Part shown: piece after piece, positions 53,626 through 62,966 of the stretch
Position numbering within the stretch: the first letter of the stretch is position 1
Layout of the letters: each line of letters opens with the position of its first letter
DNA from: Streptomyces antimycoticus
Lineage (GTDB): Bacteria > Actinomycetota > Actinomycetes > Streptomycetales > Streptomycetaceae
Length of the DNA: 64,000 nt
Direction of reading: 5' to 3'
NCBI RefSeq assembly: GCF_005405925.1
Contig: NZ_BJHV01000001.1
Coordinates: 4,526,001-4,590,000, forward strand
Position numbers and translations under genes: made by a program
The notes under the pieces: generated by a model
Seen by the model: only the letters and a program-made list of their open reading frames with translations
The model's database searches: none
Told to the model about the DNA's origin: nothing

Positions 53626-54322
53626 AGCGGCCGCCGGAGCGCGCGGGCAGCTTCGCCGTCGGGCAGCCGCCCAACACCCGCTTCATCGCACCCTTCTCGG
53701 CCTCGGTGACCCACAGCCCGTACGCCTTCTTCACGGCCACCTGATGCGCCACATAGTCGCAGCGGTACGCCTTGTTGGGCGGCAGCCAGGTCGCCGCGTC
53801 GCCATCTCCCTTACGGCGGTTGGCGGACGCGTCCACGGCGATCAGACTGAGCGGATCGTTGGCGAACGCCAGGCGTTTGTCCCGGTCCCACTTCTGGGCG
53901 CCCTTCTGCCAGGCGTCCGACAGCGCGACCACATGGTCGATGTCGACCTTGCTGTGGCCCCGGACGAACCGCACATCGCGGCCGGTGTACGGATCGTCGG
54001 TGAGCGTGCCCGAGGCGACCAGGCAGTGGCCGTCGCGGAACCTCACGTCCTTCAGGTCCCGCTTGAGGATGTCATCGCGGGTCCCGCAGCCGTTGTCGTC
54101 GGTGTCCACCCACGAGCTGCCGAACTCGCTGCGCTCATAACCCGTCTTCGGCGCACGCCCCTTGACTGTGAGCGAGGACACAGCCGTAAGGGCCGGTCCG
54201 GACGCCGTGGGCGCGCTCGAAGCGCCCCCGCCCTTGCCGCCACCCTGGTCACCGGCCTGGTCACCGGCCTTGCAGCCGCCGGCCGCCAACAGCGCGACCA
54301 GCACCGCCACAGAACTCCGCAT
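53624..54322 (-). CDS. HNH endonuclease-family lipoprotein (DUF1524/GmrSD C-terminal type)
   Basis: 232-aa exported protein: a short hydrophobic signal with a lipobox-like Cys (VAVLVALLAAGGC), a Gly/Ser/Ala linker, then the HNH-like domain (KTGYERSEFGSSWVDTDDNGCGTRDDILKRDL, SKVDIDHVVALSDAWQKGAQKW, LAFANDPLSLIAVDASANRRKGDGDAATWLPPN). DHVV and the later Asn/Arg residues form the beta-beta-alpha-metal motif. It may be an extracellular nuclease for nutrient DNA or competition. The TAG stop lies at the edge of the MITE-like element. Confidence 0.88.
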   Translation of the reverse strand: MRSSVAVLVALLAAGGCKAGDQAGDQGGGKGGGASSAPTASGPALTAVSSLTVKGRAPKTGYERSEFGSSWVDTDDNGCGTRDDILKRDLKDVRFRDGHCLVASGTLTDDPYTGRDVRFVRGHSKVDIDHVVALSDAWQKGAQKWDRDKRLAFANDPLSLIAVDASANRRKGDGDAATWLPPNKAYRCDYVAHQVAVKKAYGLWVTEAEKGAMKRVLGGCPTAKLPARSGGR

Positions 54323-54405
54323 CGGTATGCGAAACCGTCCCTGCAACCTTCCCGCCCCCTTCGCGTATCTTTTCGCACAGACCGCCCACACGATAAGGAC
54401 CCTGG

Positions 54406-55869
54406 ATGGACACGGCCGCAACCGCTCCGCCCGGCACCGGCGCCGAGAGGGCGACCGCCGTCACCACGGGGCGTACCCGGCTCGTCGCGAGAGCGGGTTT
54501 ACTACGGCATCCGCGGGCCGATCCGTACTGGCTGGCCCTCGCCCTCTTCGCCGCCTTCACGGCGCTGTCGGTCTGCCGCTACCGCCGCATGGCCACCATG
54601 TCCTGGGACCTGGGCATCTTCGAGCAGGCGATACGGGCGTACGCCCACTTCCAGGCCCCCATAGCCGATCTCAAGGGCCCCGGCGCCAATATCCTCGGCG
54701 ACCACTTCAGCCCCATCACGGCGCTGCTCGGCCCCGCCTACCGGCTCTTCCCCGGCCCCGTCACGCTGCTGGTCGCGCAGGCGGCGCTGTTCGCCGTCTC
54801 CGCCGTTCCCGTCACCCGTGTCGCCGCCCGGCTGCTGGGGCGCGGCCGGGGGCTCGCGATCGGCATCGCCTACGGGGTCTCCTGGGGCCTCCAGCGCGCC
54901 GTGGACTTCGACTTCCACGAGATATGTTTCGCCGTTCCGCTCATCGCCTTCTCCCTGGAGGCGGTGATCCGCAAGCGCTGGTACCCGGCGATGCTGTGGG
55001 CCGCCCCGCTGGTCTTCGTCAAGGAGGACATGGGCGCCACCGTGGCCGCGATCGGCGCGGTCGTGTGGATCCGCGCCCGGCGCGACCCCGAGCGCGGCCC
55101 CCGCGCCGTACCGCTGGCCGTCGTGCTGATGGGCTTCGGCGTCATCGTCTCGGCGCTCGCGCTCGGCGTCGTCATCCCCGGCTTCAACGGCGGGGGTTCG
55201 TACGACTACTGGGACAAGGTCGGCAGCGGCGGTGAGCAGACCGGCACGATCCCCTTCGGTACCGCGCTGCGCACCCTGCTGTGGATCCTGCTGCCGACCA
55301 CCGGTCTGCTGGCGCTGCGCTCCCCGCTGCTGCTGGCCGCCGTTCCCACCCTCGGCTGGCGCTTCCTCTCCCACGACGACCACTACTGGGGCACCGACTG
55401 GCACTACAACGCGGTGCTGATGCCGGTCGTCCTGCTGGCCCTGGTGGACGCCCTGGACCGCACCCGCGCCACCCGGCGGCCCTGGCTCGCCTCGTACGCC
55501 CGCCAGCTGCCCGCCGCGGTCTGCGGCGCGGCCCTGGCGCTGTCGTCCTCCATGCCGCTGTACAGCCTCACCCAGGGCGCCACCTACGACAAGCCGCCGC
55601 ATGCGGGCGCGGTGGAGCGGCTGCTGGACCGGATCCCGGACGGGGCGACGGTGGAGGCCAACGTCGGGCCGATAAGCCGGCTCACCAGCCGCTGCCGGGT
55701 GCTGTGGGTCGGCGCCACCGAGGACATACAGCCGGACTACATAGCCCTGCAGGAGCCGCCGGAGCGCACCGAGCGGCAGGTGGTCGACTACGCGGGGCAG
55801 CTCCACCCGGACACGCGGTACACGCCCGTCGGCTCCACCTCGGGCTACTTCGTCCTCAAGCGGGGCTGA
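54406..55869 (+). CDS. DUF2079 multi-spanning membrane protein, with a TTA codon
   Basis: 487 aa with about 10 hydrophobic segments. SWDLGIFEQAIRAYAHFQAP...GDHFSPITALLGPAYRLFPGPVTLLVAQAALFAVSAVPV is the DUF2079 signature, glycosyltransferase-like in its DxGxFxQ start; YYWGTDWHYNAVLMPVVLLALVDALDR follows. It may be a lipid-linked sugar transferase-like enzyme, but its function is unproven. Leu32 is TTA (54499-54501), implying bldA-dependent translation. AAGGA precedes ATG 54406. It is divergent from the HNH gene. Confidence 0.9.
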   Translation: MDTAATAPPGTGAERATAVTTGRTRLVARAGLLRHPRADPYWLALALFAAFTALSVCRYRRMATMSWDLGIFEQAIRAYAHFQAPIADLKGPGANILGDHFSPITALLGPAYRLFPGPVTLLVAQAALFAVSAVPVTRVAARLLGRGRGLAIGIAYGVSWGLQRAVDFDFHEICFAVPLIAFSLEAVIRKRWYPAMLWAAPLVFVKEDMGATVAAIGAVVWIRARRDPERGPRAVPLAVVLMGFGVIVSALALGVVIPGFNGGGSYDYWDKVGSGGEQTGTIPFGTALRTLLWILLPTTGLLALRSPLLLAAVPTLGWRFLSHDDHYWGTDWHYNAVLMPVVLLALVDALDRTRATRRPWLASYARQLPAAVCGAALALSSSMPLYSLTQGATYDKPPHAGAVERLLDRIPDGATVEANVGPISRLTSRCRVLWVGATEDIQPDYIALQEPPERTERQVVDYAGQLHPDTRYTPVGSTSGYFVLKRG

Positions 55870-55944
55870 GGTCTCAAGCGGGGCTGGGGCCCTCAAGCGA
55901 GCTGGGCGGGCCCGGGCGGGGTCCGCGCTGGTTCGGCCCGCGGC

Positions 55945-56727
55945 TCAGCTCATGGGCTTCGGGGCGATGAGGGCGAACGGCGCCCCCTGCGGGTCCTTCA
56001 CCAGGGACATCCGGCCCGCGATCATGTCGTACGGCGGGCGGAGGACCGTGCCGCCCTCCGCGGACACCTTGGCCGCGGCACGGTCGGCGTCCTCGACGGC
56101 GAAGTAGACCAGCCAGTGCGGGGGCACCTCCGGCGGCATCCCCTCCCGCAGCGGCTGGAGCCCGCCGACCGTACGGCCGTCGACGGAGAGCGCGAAGTAG
56201 CCCTCGGCGCCCTCCATCGGCGTCGACTCCAGACCCAGCGCCTCCGCGTAGAACGCCGAAGCCGCCTCCCGGTCGGTGGTGTTGAGCTCGTTCCAGATCA
56301 GCGTGCCCGGCTCGTTGACGAGACCGGTGCCGGAGAAGCCGAGCGGCTGCCAGACGCCGAAGACGGCCCCCAGCGGGTCGGCCGCCACCAGCATCCGCCC
56401 CAGGTCCATCACATCCATGACCGGCAGCAGCACGGTGCCACCGGCCCGGCTGATGGCCTCCGAGGTGGCCTGGGCCTCGGCGGAGCAGAAGTAGGTGGTC
56501 CACACGGTCGGCGGCGGGCCCTCCCCGGACATCGACTGCGCCGACATGACCCCCGCGACGGGCTTGCCCTTCAGGGTGCACATCGCATAGCCCCCGGACT
56601 CCGGAGGGCCGACCTCCGCCTCCCAGCCGAACAGCCCGGAGTAGAAGTCCAGGGCGGCCCGTTGGTCGGGGACCATCAGATCGATCCAGCAGGGCGTTCC
56701 GGGCTGATAGGACGTGACTTCGGGCAT
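55945..56727 (-). CDS. VOC-family protein with two glyoxalase-like domains
   Basis: 260 aa with two vicinal-oxygen-chelate repeats: WIDLMVPDQRAALDFYSGLFGWEAEVGPPESGGYAMCTLKGKPVAG and WNELNTTDREAASAFYAEALGLESTPMEGAEGYFALSVDGRTVGGL, each ending in a domain-typical DP.GA.F segment. This pattern is common for Streptomyces proteins annotated as glyoxalase or hydroxylase. The ligand is unknown. GGAGG precedes ATG 56727. Confidence 0.9.
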   Translation of the reverse strand: MPEVTSYQPGTPCWIDLMVPDQRAALDFYSGLFGWEAEVGPPESGGYAMCTLKGKPVAGVMSAQSMSGEGPPPTVWTTYFCSAEAQATSEAISRAGGTVLLPVMDVMDLGRMLVAADPLGAVFGVWQPLGFSGTGLVNEPGTLIWNELNTTDREAASAFYAEALGLESTPMEGAEGYFALSVDGRTVGGLQPLREGMPPEVPPHWLVYFAVEDADRAAAKVSAEGGTVLRPPYDMIAGRMSLVKDPQGAPFALIAPKPMS

Positions 56728-56901
56728 GGGGCCGCCTCCGTATCGCCACCTCCGGCCGGGCGCGGCCGGATGGGATGGCCCCCTGTGGCCCATTCTCCTC
56801 CGGCCGGGCAGGCACGCCACTCGACGGGGATCGCTTCCGCGCGCACCGGCCCGTGACCGGCCGCGCACACGGCTTCCGGACGTTCTCGAGTCCGCCGCGA
56901 A

Positions 56902-56947
56902 ACCGCCGGGCGGCGGCCGGCCCGAAGGCCGACCGCCGCCCGGCGGT
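56902..56947. terminator. Intrinsic terminator after the L,D-transpeptidase gene
   Basis: 21-bp stem with one mismatch (arms starting ACCGCCGGGCGGCGG and ending CCGCCGCCCGGCGGT) around a CGAA loop, just past the end of the minus-strand gene at 56965. Confidence 0.85.
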
Positions 56948-56964
56948 GGTGAGGAGACGGTGTG

Positions 56965-58230
56965 TCAGGCGCCGCCGATGGCGCTTCCGGACACCCACTG
57001 GCTCCAGTCCATGTTCCATCCGTTGAGGCCGTTGTCCGGCTGGATGGTCTTGTCGTTGGAGTTCTTCACGACGACGACGTCGCCGACCTGGGAGTTGTTG
57101 TAGAACCAGGCGCCGTCCGTGTTGGCGTCGCCCGCTCCCTTGGTGTCCGACAGGCCGACACAGCCGTGGCTGGTGTTGACGTTGCCGAAGATGGACTTGG
57201 CGCCCCAGTAGTTGCCGTGGATGAAGGTGCCCGAGGTGGACAGCCGCATCGCGTGGGGCACGTCCTTGATGTCGTACTCGCCCTTGCCGTCGTCATCCGT
57301 GAAGCCGACCGTCGCACCGTTCATCCGGGTCTCCTTGAACTTCTCGGAGATCACCATCTGACCGTTGTAGGTCGTGTTGTCGGGGCTGCCGGCCGAGATC
57401 TTGATGGTCTTCAGCAGCTTGCCGTCGCGGACGACCTTCATCTCCTTGGACTCGGCGTCGACCGTCGAGACCTGCGAGTGGCCGATCTTGAAGTTGACGG
57501 TCTTCTCCTGAACGCCCTTGACACCCGGCGCCGCCTCGACGCCGTCCAGGTCGAGCTTCAGGGAGACGGTCGAGCCCGCCTTCCAGTAGTCCTTCGGGCG
57601 CAGGTCCAGCCGGTTCCCGTCGAACCAGTGGCCGACCACCTGCTGGCCGCTGCTGGCGGTGACCTTGATGTGCGACTCGACGTCCTTCTTGTTGGTCACC
57701 GCCTTGTCGAACCGGATCGACACCGGCATGCCGACGCCGACCGTGGAGCCGTCCTCGGGCGTGAAGTTGCCGATGAAGCTGTTGGCGGGCGAGACGGTGG
57801 TGAAGGACGAGTTCTCGGTCGCCTTACGGCCCTTGGAGTCCTCGGCGGACGCGGAGATCTTGTACTGGGTGGCCCGCTCCAGCTGCCCGCTCGGCTTCCA
57901 GGACGTCTTGTCGGGCGATATGGTCCCGGCCACGGTGTTGCCGGTCGCCGCGGACGTCATCGTGACGGAGTTGAGCTTGCCGCCACTGACCGTGACCTTG
58001 GTGTCACTGTTGATGCCCGCGTTTGTCGCACCGGCCTTCGGCGTGATCTTGATGTGGGCGTCCGACGCGTCCTTGGCCGCTGCCTCGTCGACCTGCGACT
58101 GCGACTTGTTCCCGTCGTTCTTGGCGTCGTCGTCGCCGCCGCCATCCCCGCCGCATGCGGCGAGAGTGAGTACGCCGCCGAGCACGGCGGCCGCGGCCAC
58201 CAGCCCCTTACGGCGCTTGCCGTCCGTCAT
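56965..58230 (-). CDS. L,D-transpeptidase lipoprotein (Ig-like domains + YkuD)
   Basis: About 421 aa. Signal peptide with lipobox LTLAAC, a Ser/Asp/Lys linker, two Ig-like domains (ASDAHIKITPKAGATNAGINSDTKVTVSGG... and FIGNFTPEDGSTVGVGMPVSIRFDKAV...), then the YkuD catalytic domain with GTFIHGNYWG and the catalytic SHGCVGL. It makes 3-3 peptidoglycan cross-links. The start is ATG 58230 (GGAG 8 bases upstream) or ATG 58245 five codons earlier; both give the same signal peptide core. Confidence 0.93.
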   Translation of the reverse strand: MTDGKRRKGLVAAAAVLGGVLTLAACGGDGGGDDDAKNDGNKSQSQVDEAAAKDASDAHIKITPKAGATNAGINSDTKVTVSGGKLNSVTMTSAATGNTVAGTISPDKTSWKPSGQLERATQYKISASAEDSKGRKATENSSFTTVSPANSFIGNFTPEDGSTVGVGMPVSIRFDKAVTNKKDVESHIKVTASSGQQVVGHWFDGNRLDLRPKDYWKAGSTVSLKLDLDGVEAAPGVKGVQEKTVNFKIGHSQVSTVDAESKEMKVVRDGKLLKTIKISAGSPDNTTYNGQMVISEKFKETRMNGATVGFTDDDGKGEYDIKDVPHAMRLSTSGTFIHGNYWGAKSIFGNVNTSHGCVGLSDTKGAGDANTDGAWFYNNSQVGDVVVVKNSNDKTIQPDNGLNGWNMDWSQWVSGSAIGGA

Positions 58231-58497
58231 CACACGCTTCTCCATTTGACCTGGATCTTGATCTGGACCCCAGAAACCCCGGACCTGCCTGAAAAGAACG
58301 CCGGTACCTTTTGGCCGGTTCCACGCACAGTAAAACTGTGCGCAAGGCCACTTAGCAAAGACACCGGACAAGCCTAAGACCCGTTGGCACCCGGACCCGT
58401 ACGGCTCAGCCGTCTTCGCCGCCCTGAGCCCCCTCGGTGCCGCTCTGAGCCGCCATGTGCGCCGCCCGGGGCCGCCGTGGGCGCGCCGCCCGGCTCC

Positions 58498-58824
58498 TCA
58501 GTCGTCCTCGTCCAGGTCGGCGAAGGCCCCGGACCACTCGGCGGCGCGAGGATCGTAGTCGATGTGCTCGCTGCTCCAGGACGCCTGGGCCAGTTCGACC
58601 CCCGGCACCTCCTCCACCATCTCGAACGGATCGACCAGATACGCCAGCGCCTCGGCCTCGTCCGACTCCACCATGCGGCGCGCGTGTCCTCGCTCCTCCG
58701 CGGCCAGGGACTCATCGCTGTCGATCCGCTCGTACGTCGCGCGCCGCAGTCCGTCCGGATCGGTGATCTCCACCACGAGCTCCACGCGAAGCCGGACAAA
58801 CCGGGATGTCTCGGTACTCGTCAT
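58498..58824 (-). CDS. Conserved hypothetical protein
   Basis: 108-aa acidic soluble protein: RFVRLRVELVVEITDPDGLRRATYERIDSDESLAAEERGHARRMVESDEAEALAYLVDPFEMVEEVPGVELAQASW. Start ATG 58824. It lies between the L,D-transpeptidase and a divergent surface protein. No recognised domain. Confidence 0.7.
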   Translation of the reverse strand: MTSTETSRFVRLRVELVVEITDPDGLRRATYERIDSDESLAAEERGHARRMVESDEAEALAYLVDPFEMVEEVPGVELAQASWSSEHIDYDPRAAEWSGAFADLDEDD

Positions 58825-58929
58825 GCGACGGAGGTTAGGGGTCCTACCCGTCTCGCTTCCGCACGACCCGCAGTTGTCACTACGATCGGCGCACGGGGTC
58901 AATTTGCCGCAGCCTCAAGGAGGATGCCG

Positions 58930-59220
58930 TTGTCCGCACGCCGACCGCTGCTGACGGCCGCCGCTGCCGGTTCGCTGCTGTGCGCCCTGTGGTTCGTTCC
59001 GTCCGCCAACGCGACGGTGGAGGACCCGGGGTCGTCATCGGCGCCCTCGCAGACCCAGCCCGGATCCGGGCCCAGGACCGAGGCCGTGCCCGACGGGGAT
59101 CTGGCCGACACCGGCAGCGTGGACATCACCCCGTATCTCTTCGGCGGCACGGCCTTTCTGGGCCTGGGCGTCGCGATGGTGACGGCCTCCGTGCGGCGGA
59201 CCCGCCCGGAGGCGTACTGA
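58930..59220 (+). CDS. Small secreted protein with LAxTG-type sortase signal
   Basis: 96 aa. Signal peptide (RRPLLTAAAAGSLLCALWFVPSANA), a short Ser/Pro/Gly/Thr mature region, then LADTG (residues 58-62), a hydrophobic stretch (YLFGGTAFLGLGVAMVTAS) and a basic tail RRTRPEAY: a sortase sorting signal of the LAxTG type used by Streptomyces class E sortases. TTG 58930 is preferred over ATG 58924 because AAGGAGG touches the ATG but is 6 bases from the TTG. Confidence 0.75.
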   Translation: MSARRPLLTAAAAGSLLCALWFVPSANATVEDPGSSSAPSQTQPGSGPRTEAVPDGDLADTGSVDITPYLFGGTAFLGLGVAMVTASVRRTRPEAY

Positions 59221-59311
59221 CACCGCCGGCGCGGCGCGTTCGGTCCGGGCGGACCCTGCGGTGCACTCGGCCCGTTCGCTCCACGCGGATCGTCCCGTCC
59301 ACGCGGACTGT

Positions 59312-60856
59312 TCAGTCCAGGCGGCCCGTCACCGACTCCACGGCATCGATCAGCTCGCCGGATCGGACGAACGCGTCCGCCGCCGCCAAGTCGGGCGCCA
59401 GATAGCGGTCCCCGCCCGGCCCTTCGACGCCCGCCCGGCGCACCGCCGCCAGCACCGCCCGGCTCGCGGGCGCGGGCTCCAGCCCCTCGCGCAGCTCGAC
59501 GCCGCGGGTGGCGGCGACCAACTCGACGGCCAGGACACGGGCCAGGTTGTCCACCGCCGTACGCAGCTTGCGCGCCGCCGACCAGCCCATCGAGACATGG
59601 TCCTCCTGCATCGCGGAGGACGGGATGGAGTCGACCGAGGCGGGCACCGCCAGCCGCTTCATCTCGCTGACCAGCGCCGCCTGGGTGTACTGGGCGATCA
59701 TCAGCCCCGAGTCCACGCCCGGGTCGCCGGCCAGGAAGGGCGGCAGGCCGTGGGAGCGGTTCTTGTCCAGGAGCCGGTCGGTGCGGCGCTCGGCGATCGA
59801 GGCGAGGTCGGCCGCCGCGATGGCGAGGAAGTCCAGGACATACGCCACGGGGGCGCCGTGGAAGTTGCCGTTGGACTCCACCCGACCGTCCGGCAGGACG
59901 ACGGGGTTGTCCACGGCGGAGGCCAGCTCGCGGTCGGCGACCAGCCGGGCGTGCGCGAGGGTGTCCCGGCCCGCACCCGCGACCTGCGGGGCGCAGCGGA
60001 TCGAGTACGCGTCCTGGACGCGCGGCGCGTCGTCCTGGTGGTGCCCGGTGAGCCCCGAACCCTCCAGCACCCGCAGCATGTTGGCGGCGCTGGCGGCCTG
60101 CCCCGGGTGGGGGCGGATGGCGTGGAGCTCGGGCGCGAGGACGCGGTCGGTACCGAGCAGCGCCTCCAGCGAGAGGGCGGCGGTCACATCGGCGACGGTG
60201 AACAGCCGGGCGAGATCGGCACAGGCCATGATCAGCATGCCGAGCATCCCGTCCGTGCCGTTGAGCAGCGCGAGCCCCTCCTTCTCGCGGAGCTCGACCG
60301 GCTCGATGCCGTGCTCGGCCAGCAGCTCGCCGGCCTGCCGGACCACCCCGTCCGGGCCCTCGGCCTCGCCCTCGCCCATCAGGGTCAGCGCGCAGTGGGA
60401 CAGCGGCGCGAGGTCCCCGGAGCAGCCCAGCGAGCCGTATTCGTGCACCACGGGGGTGATCCCCGCGTTGAGGAGTGCGGCCATCGTCCCGACCACGACG
60501 GGCCGGACCCCGGTACGGCCGGACGCGAGCGTCTTCAACCGCAGGAACATCAGCGCCCGCACCACCTCGCGCTCGACCCGCGCGCCCATGCCGGCGGCGT
60601 GCGAACGGACGATGTTGCGCTGCAGCTGGGCGCGGAGCTCGGGGCTGATATGGCGTACGGCGAGCGCGCCGAAGCCGGTGGAGACGCCGTAGACGGGCTC
60701 GGGCTTGGCGGCGAGATCGTCGATCACCTGCCGCGAGGCCGAGACGGCCTCGAGCGCCGCCTCGGAGACCTCGACGCGCGCGGCGCCGCGTGCCACGGCG
60801 ATGACATCGTCGGCGGTCGTTCCGGACGTCCCCACGACCACAGAGTGCATATCCAT
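59312..60856 (-). CDS. hutH: Histidine ammonia-lyase HutH
   Basis: 514-aa enzyme, the first step of histidine degradation (histidine to urocanate plus ammonia). It has the canonical MIO triad in GSLGCSGDLAPLSH, catalytic Tyr in YGVSTGFGALA, QDAYSIRCAPQV, NGNFHGAPVAY and QEDHVSMG. It supplies urocanate for hutU at the left end of the window; hutH stands apart from hutU/hutF in Streptomyces. It differs clearly from the paralogue at 11992. ATG 60856 is the chosen start; ATG 60850 is possible. Confidence 0.96.
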   Translation of the reverse strand: MDMHSVVVGTSGTTADDVIAVARGAARVEVSEAALEAVSASRQVIDDLAAKPEPVYGVSTGFGALAVRHISPELRAQLQRNIVRSHAAGMGARVEREVVRALMFLRLKTLASGRTGVRPVVVGTMAALLNAGITPVVHEYGSLGCSGDLAPLSHCALTLMGEGEAEGPDGVVRQAGELLAEHGIEPVELREKEGLALLNGTDGMLGMLIMACADLARLFTVADVTAALSLEALLGTDRVLAPELHAIRPHPGQAASAANMLRVLEGSGLTGHHQDDAPRVQDAYSIRCAPQVAGAGRDTLAHARLVADRELASAVDNPVVLPDGRVESNGNFHGAPVAYVLDFLAIAAADLASIAERRTDRLLDKNRSHGLPPFLAGDPGVDSGLMIAQYTQAALVSEMKRLAVPASVDSIPSSAMQEDHVSMGWSAARKLRTAVDNLARVLAVELVAATRGVELREGLEPAPASRAVLAAVRRAGVEGPGGDRYLAPDLAAADAFVRSGELIDAVESVTGRLD

Positions 60857-61469
60857 ATTCAGGCACCCTAGAGAGTGAATCGCCCCCTGTCACCCCGCTG
60901 GACCTTTCCCCCACCCCACCCCTTCCCGAACCGGGGCCCCGCCCCACACCCCCACCGAGGCTCAGCCCCGGACCCCGCTCCTCAATCGCCGGAGGGGCTG
61001 AGGGTTGGGGCTCAGCCCCCGGTCTCGGGGAGGGAGGGAGTGTGGGGCGGGAGCCCCGGCGCGGGAGCGCAGCCCCCGCTCCGGGGACAGAGCCCACCAG
61101 GCCCCGGGGCGCAGCCCCCCGTCAGCGCCCGGGACGGAGCCGACCAGGGCTCGGGGCCGTAGCCCGTCAAGCCCCGGGGGCGCGGCACCGCCGGAGGCCC
61201 GGGGCGGAGCCGGATCTTCCAGCCCCTCCGGCGATTGAGGAGCAAGGCCCGGGACGGAACCCGATCTTCCAGCCCCTCCGGCGATTGAGGAGCGGGGTCT
61301 GGGGCGGAGCCCCGGTTCGGGAAGGGGCGGGGTGGGGAACGAAACGCTTCTCGCCCGACGCCCACCGGGCAGGGTGAGGAACGGAGCGCGCCTCACCCGT
61401 ATGCCAAGGTCTGGGGCGGAGCCCCATCGGGGCCCGGCGCGGGGTGGGGAACGGAGCGCGCCGTGCGCC
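60857..61469. repeat. Gene-free region rich in REP-like repeats
   Basis: Three copies of CAGCCCCTCCGGCGATTGAG (plus GAGC): inverted at 60977-61000 and direct at 61220-61243 and 61270-61293, with the last two exactly 50 bp apart within a longer duplicated segment. Variants of gcggagccccgg and ggggtggggaacgga recur around them. I recall this motif as widespread in Streptomyces intergenic regions. ORFs here have repeat-like compositions and no homology signals. Confidence 0.8.
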
Positions 61470-62701
61470 CTAGCGGCGCCCCCGGAATCGGCGACGCTCC
61501 GGCGGGTGCGCGGCAGACGTATCGGCCAGCCGAATCACCGAGTCCTCCGTACCCCCATCCCGCCCCGCCACCACCGGCTTGAGCGACCGCGCCGCCTTGG
61601 CCCGATACTGCGCCGCGTCCGCCAAGCGAAAGAGGCGGCGAGCCGACGGCACAGGCCCGATCGGATCGCCCGTGGAGGCGATCCCGCAGGCAACCCCCTC
61701 CCCCATCTCCAGCTCGGCGGCCCGGCGGCACAGCTCATCCGCCACCCGCACCACCTCGTCCGCCGGAGGCCCGACCCCCAGCAGACAGAACTCATCGCCG
61801 CCCAGCCGGGCCACCAGCGCCCCGGGCAGCATCGCGCCGCACAGCGAGAGCAATGAGCCAAACCGTTCCAGCAGGCGATCACCCACCGCATGGCCAAGCG
61901 TGTCGTTGACCCGCTTGAGGCCGTTGAGATCGCAGACCACCAGGCTCACCACGGTGCCGTCCGCGTGATGCGCCTCCAGCGCCTCGTCCAGCCGTATGTC
62001 CACCGCGCGGCGGTTGCCGAGGCCGGTCAGCGGATCGGTGAAGGCGAGGCGGCGGGCCTCCTCCAGGCGTTCGGTCTGGGCCAGCCCGGCGGCGGTCACC
62101 GAGGCCAGCACGGTCGCGAAGTCGGCGTCGTCACGGTCGAAGACGGGCCGCCCGGCCGCCCGGGCCACATACAGCTCGCCCCACGCCCGCCCGTGCAGCA
62201 CGATCGGGGCCACCACGCAGCTGCCGCGACCGCGCCGCCGCAGGGCGGCCACCCTCCCCCAGCTACCGCTGGCCGGCGCCCCCTTACGGCCGGGCGGGGT
62301 CGCGCCGGGACGTACGCCGTCCGCGGTCTCGACCCAGGCGTGCGGCTCCCCGCCCGCGGCCCAGTGCTCATGCAGGAACTCGGCGATCTCCGGGAAGTCG
62401 TGCACCGGATACGACTCGTCCTCCGGCAGCGGCTCCTCCCCCGCCATCAGCTCGCCCACGTTGACCAGCACCCGCAGCCGCCCCGCGCACGCTCCCACAC
62501 CGAGATCGCCGCGAAGCCGCCGTCGAGGGCGCGGCGGGCCGCCTCGGCCGCCGCGCCCACCGACTCCTGCGGGGTGTGCGCCGCCGCCATCCCCTGGGCG
62601 AGCCCCACGACGGCCCGCAATCGTCCATCGACCCCGCCGGGCCGTCCGCCGATCTCCCCGTTGTCCGTCACGACGGCCTCGCATTCCTCACGGCCATGCA
62701 T
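61470..62701 (-). pseudogene. GAF-GGDEF diguanylate cyclase (CdgE-like), frameshifted in this sequence
   Basis: About 410 aa. N-terminal GAF-like domain (LRAVVGLAQGMAAAHTPQESVGAAAEAARRALDGGFAAISVWERA... continuing in another frame LRVLVNVGELMAGEE), then a GGDEF domain: FTDPLTGLGNRRAVDIRLDEAL, VCDLNGLKRVNDTLGHAVGDRLLERFG, the active-site RLGGDEF, and ADAAQYRAKAA. It should make c-di-GMP, a developmental signal in Streptomyces. The frame breaks at the C run 62481-62484; one more base restores WERARGRLRVLV. The position beside hutH matches CdgE. Confidence 0.88.
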
Positions 62702-62966
62702 CGTTCGCTCTGCTCTCCAGCGTAAGAACGTCGAGAACAATCCGCTGCGGGCCGTTCACCCCGGGTATCCGAGCGAACGGTCACCCCCGGTGACCGCGCG
62801 CTCCCCGGGCCGGGGCCACTCCCCGGATCCGGTCAGCTTCCCCGGTCCGGGATCCCTACTCCCCCGGCCCCCTACTCCCCCGGCCCCAGCCGGTCCGGCG
62901 GACGGTGAACGTGCTTCCCACCCCCGGCCAGTCCAGCCAGACCGCCCAGCCCGGCCGGCCCGCTCC

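Noticed and set aside
60887..61427. Several overlapping ORFs between hutH and the GGDEF gene
   Set aside because: All consist of repeated CAGCCCCTCCGG-type sequence read in different frames.
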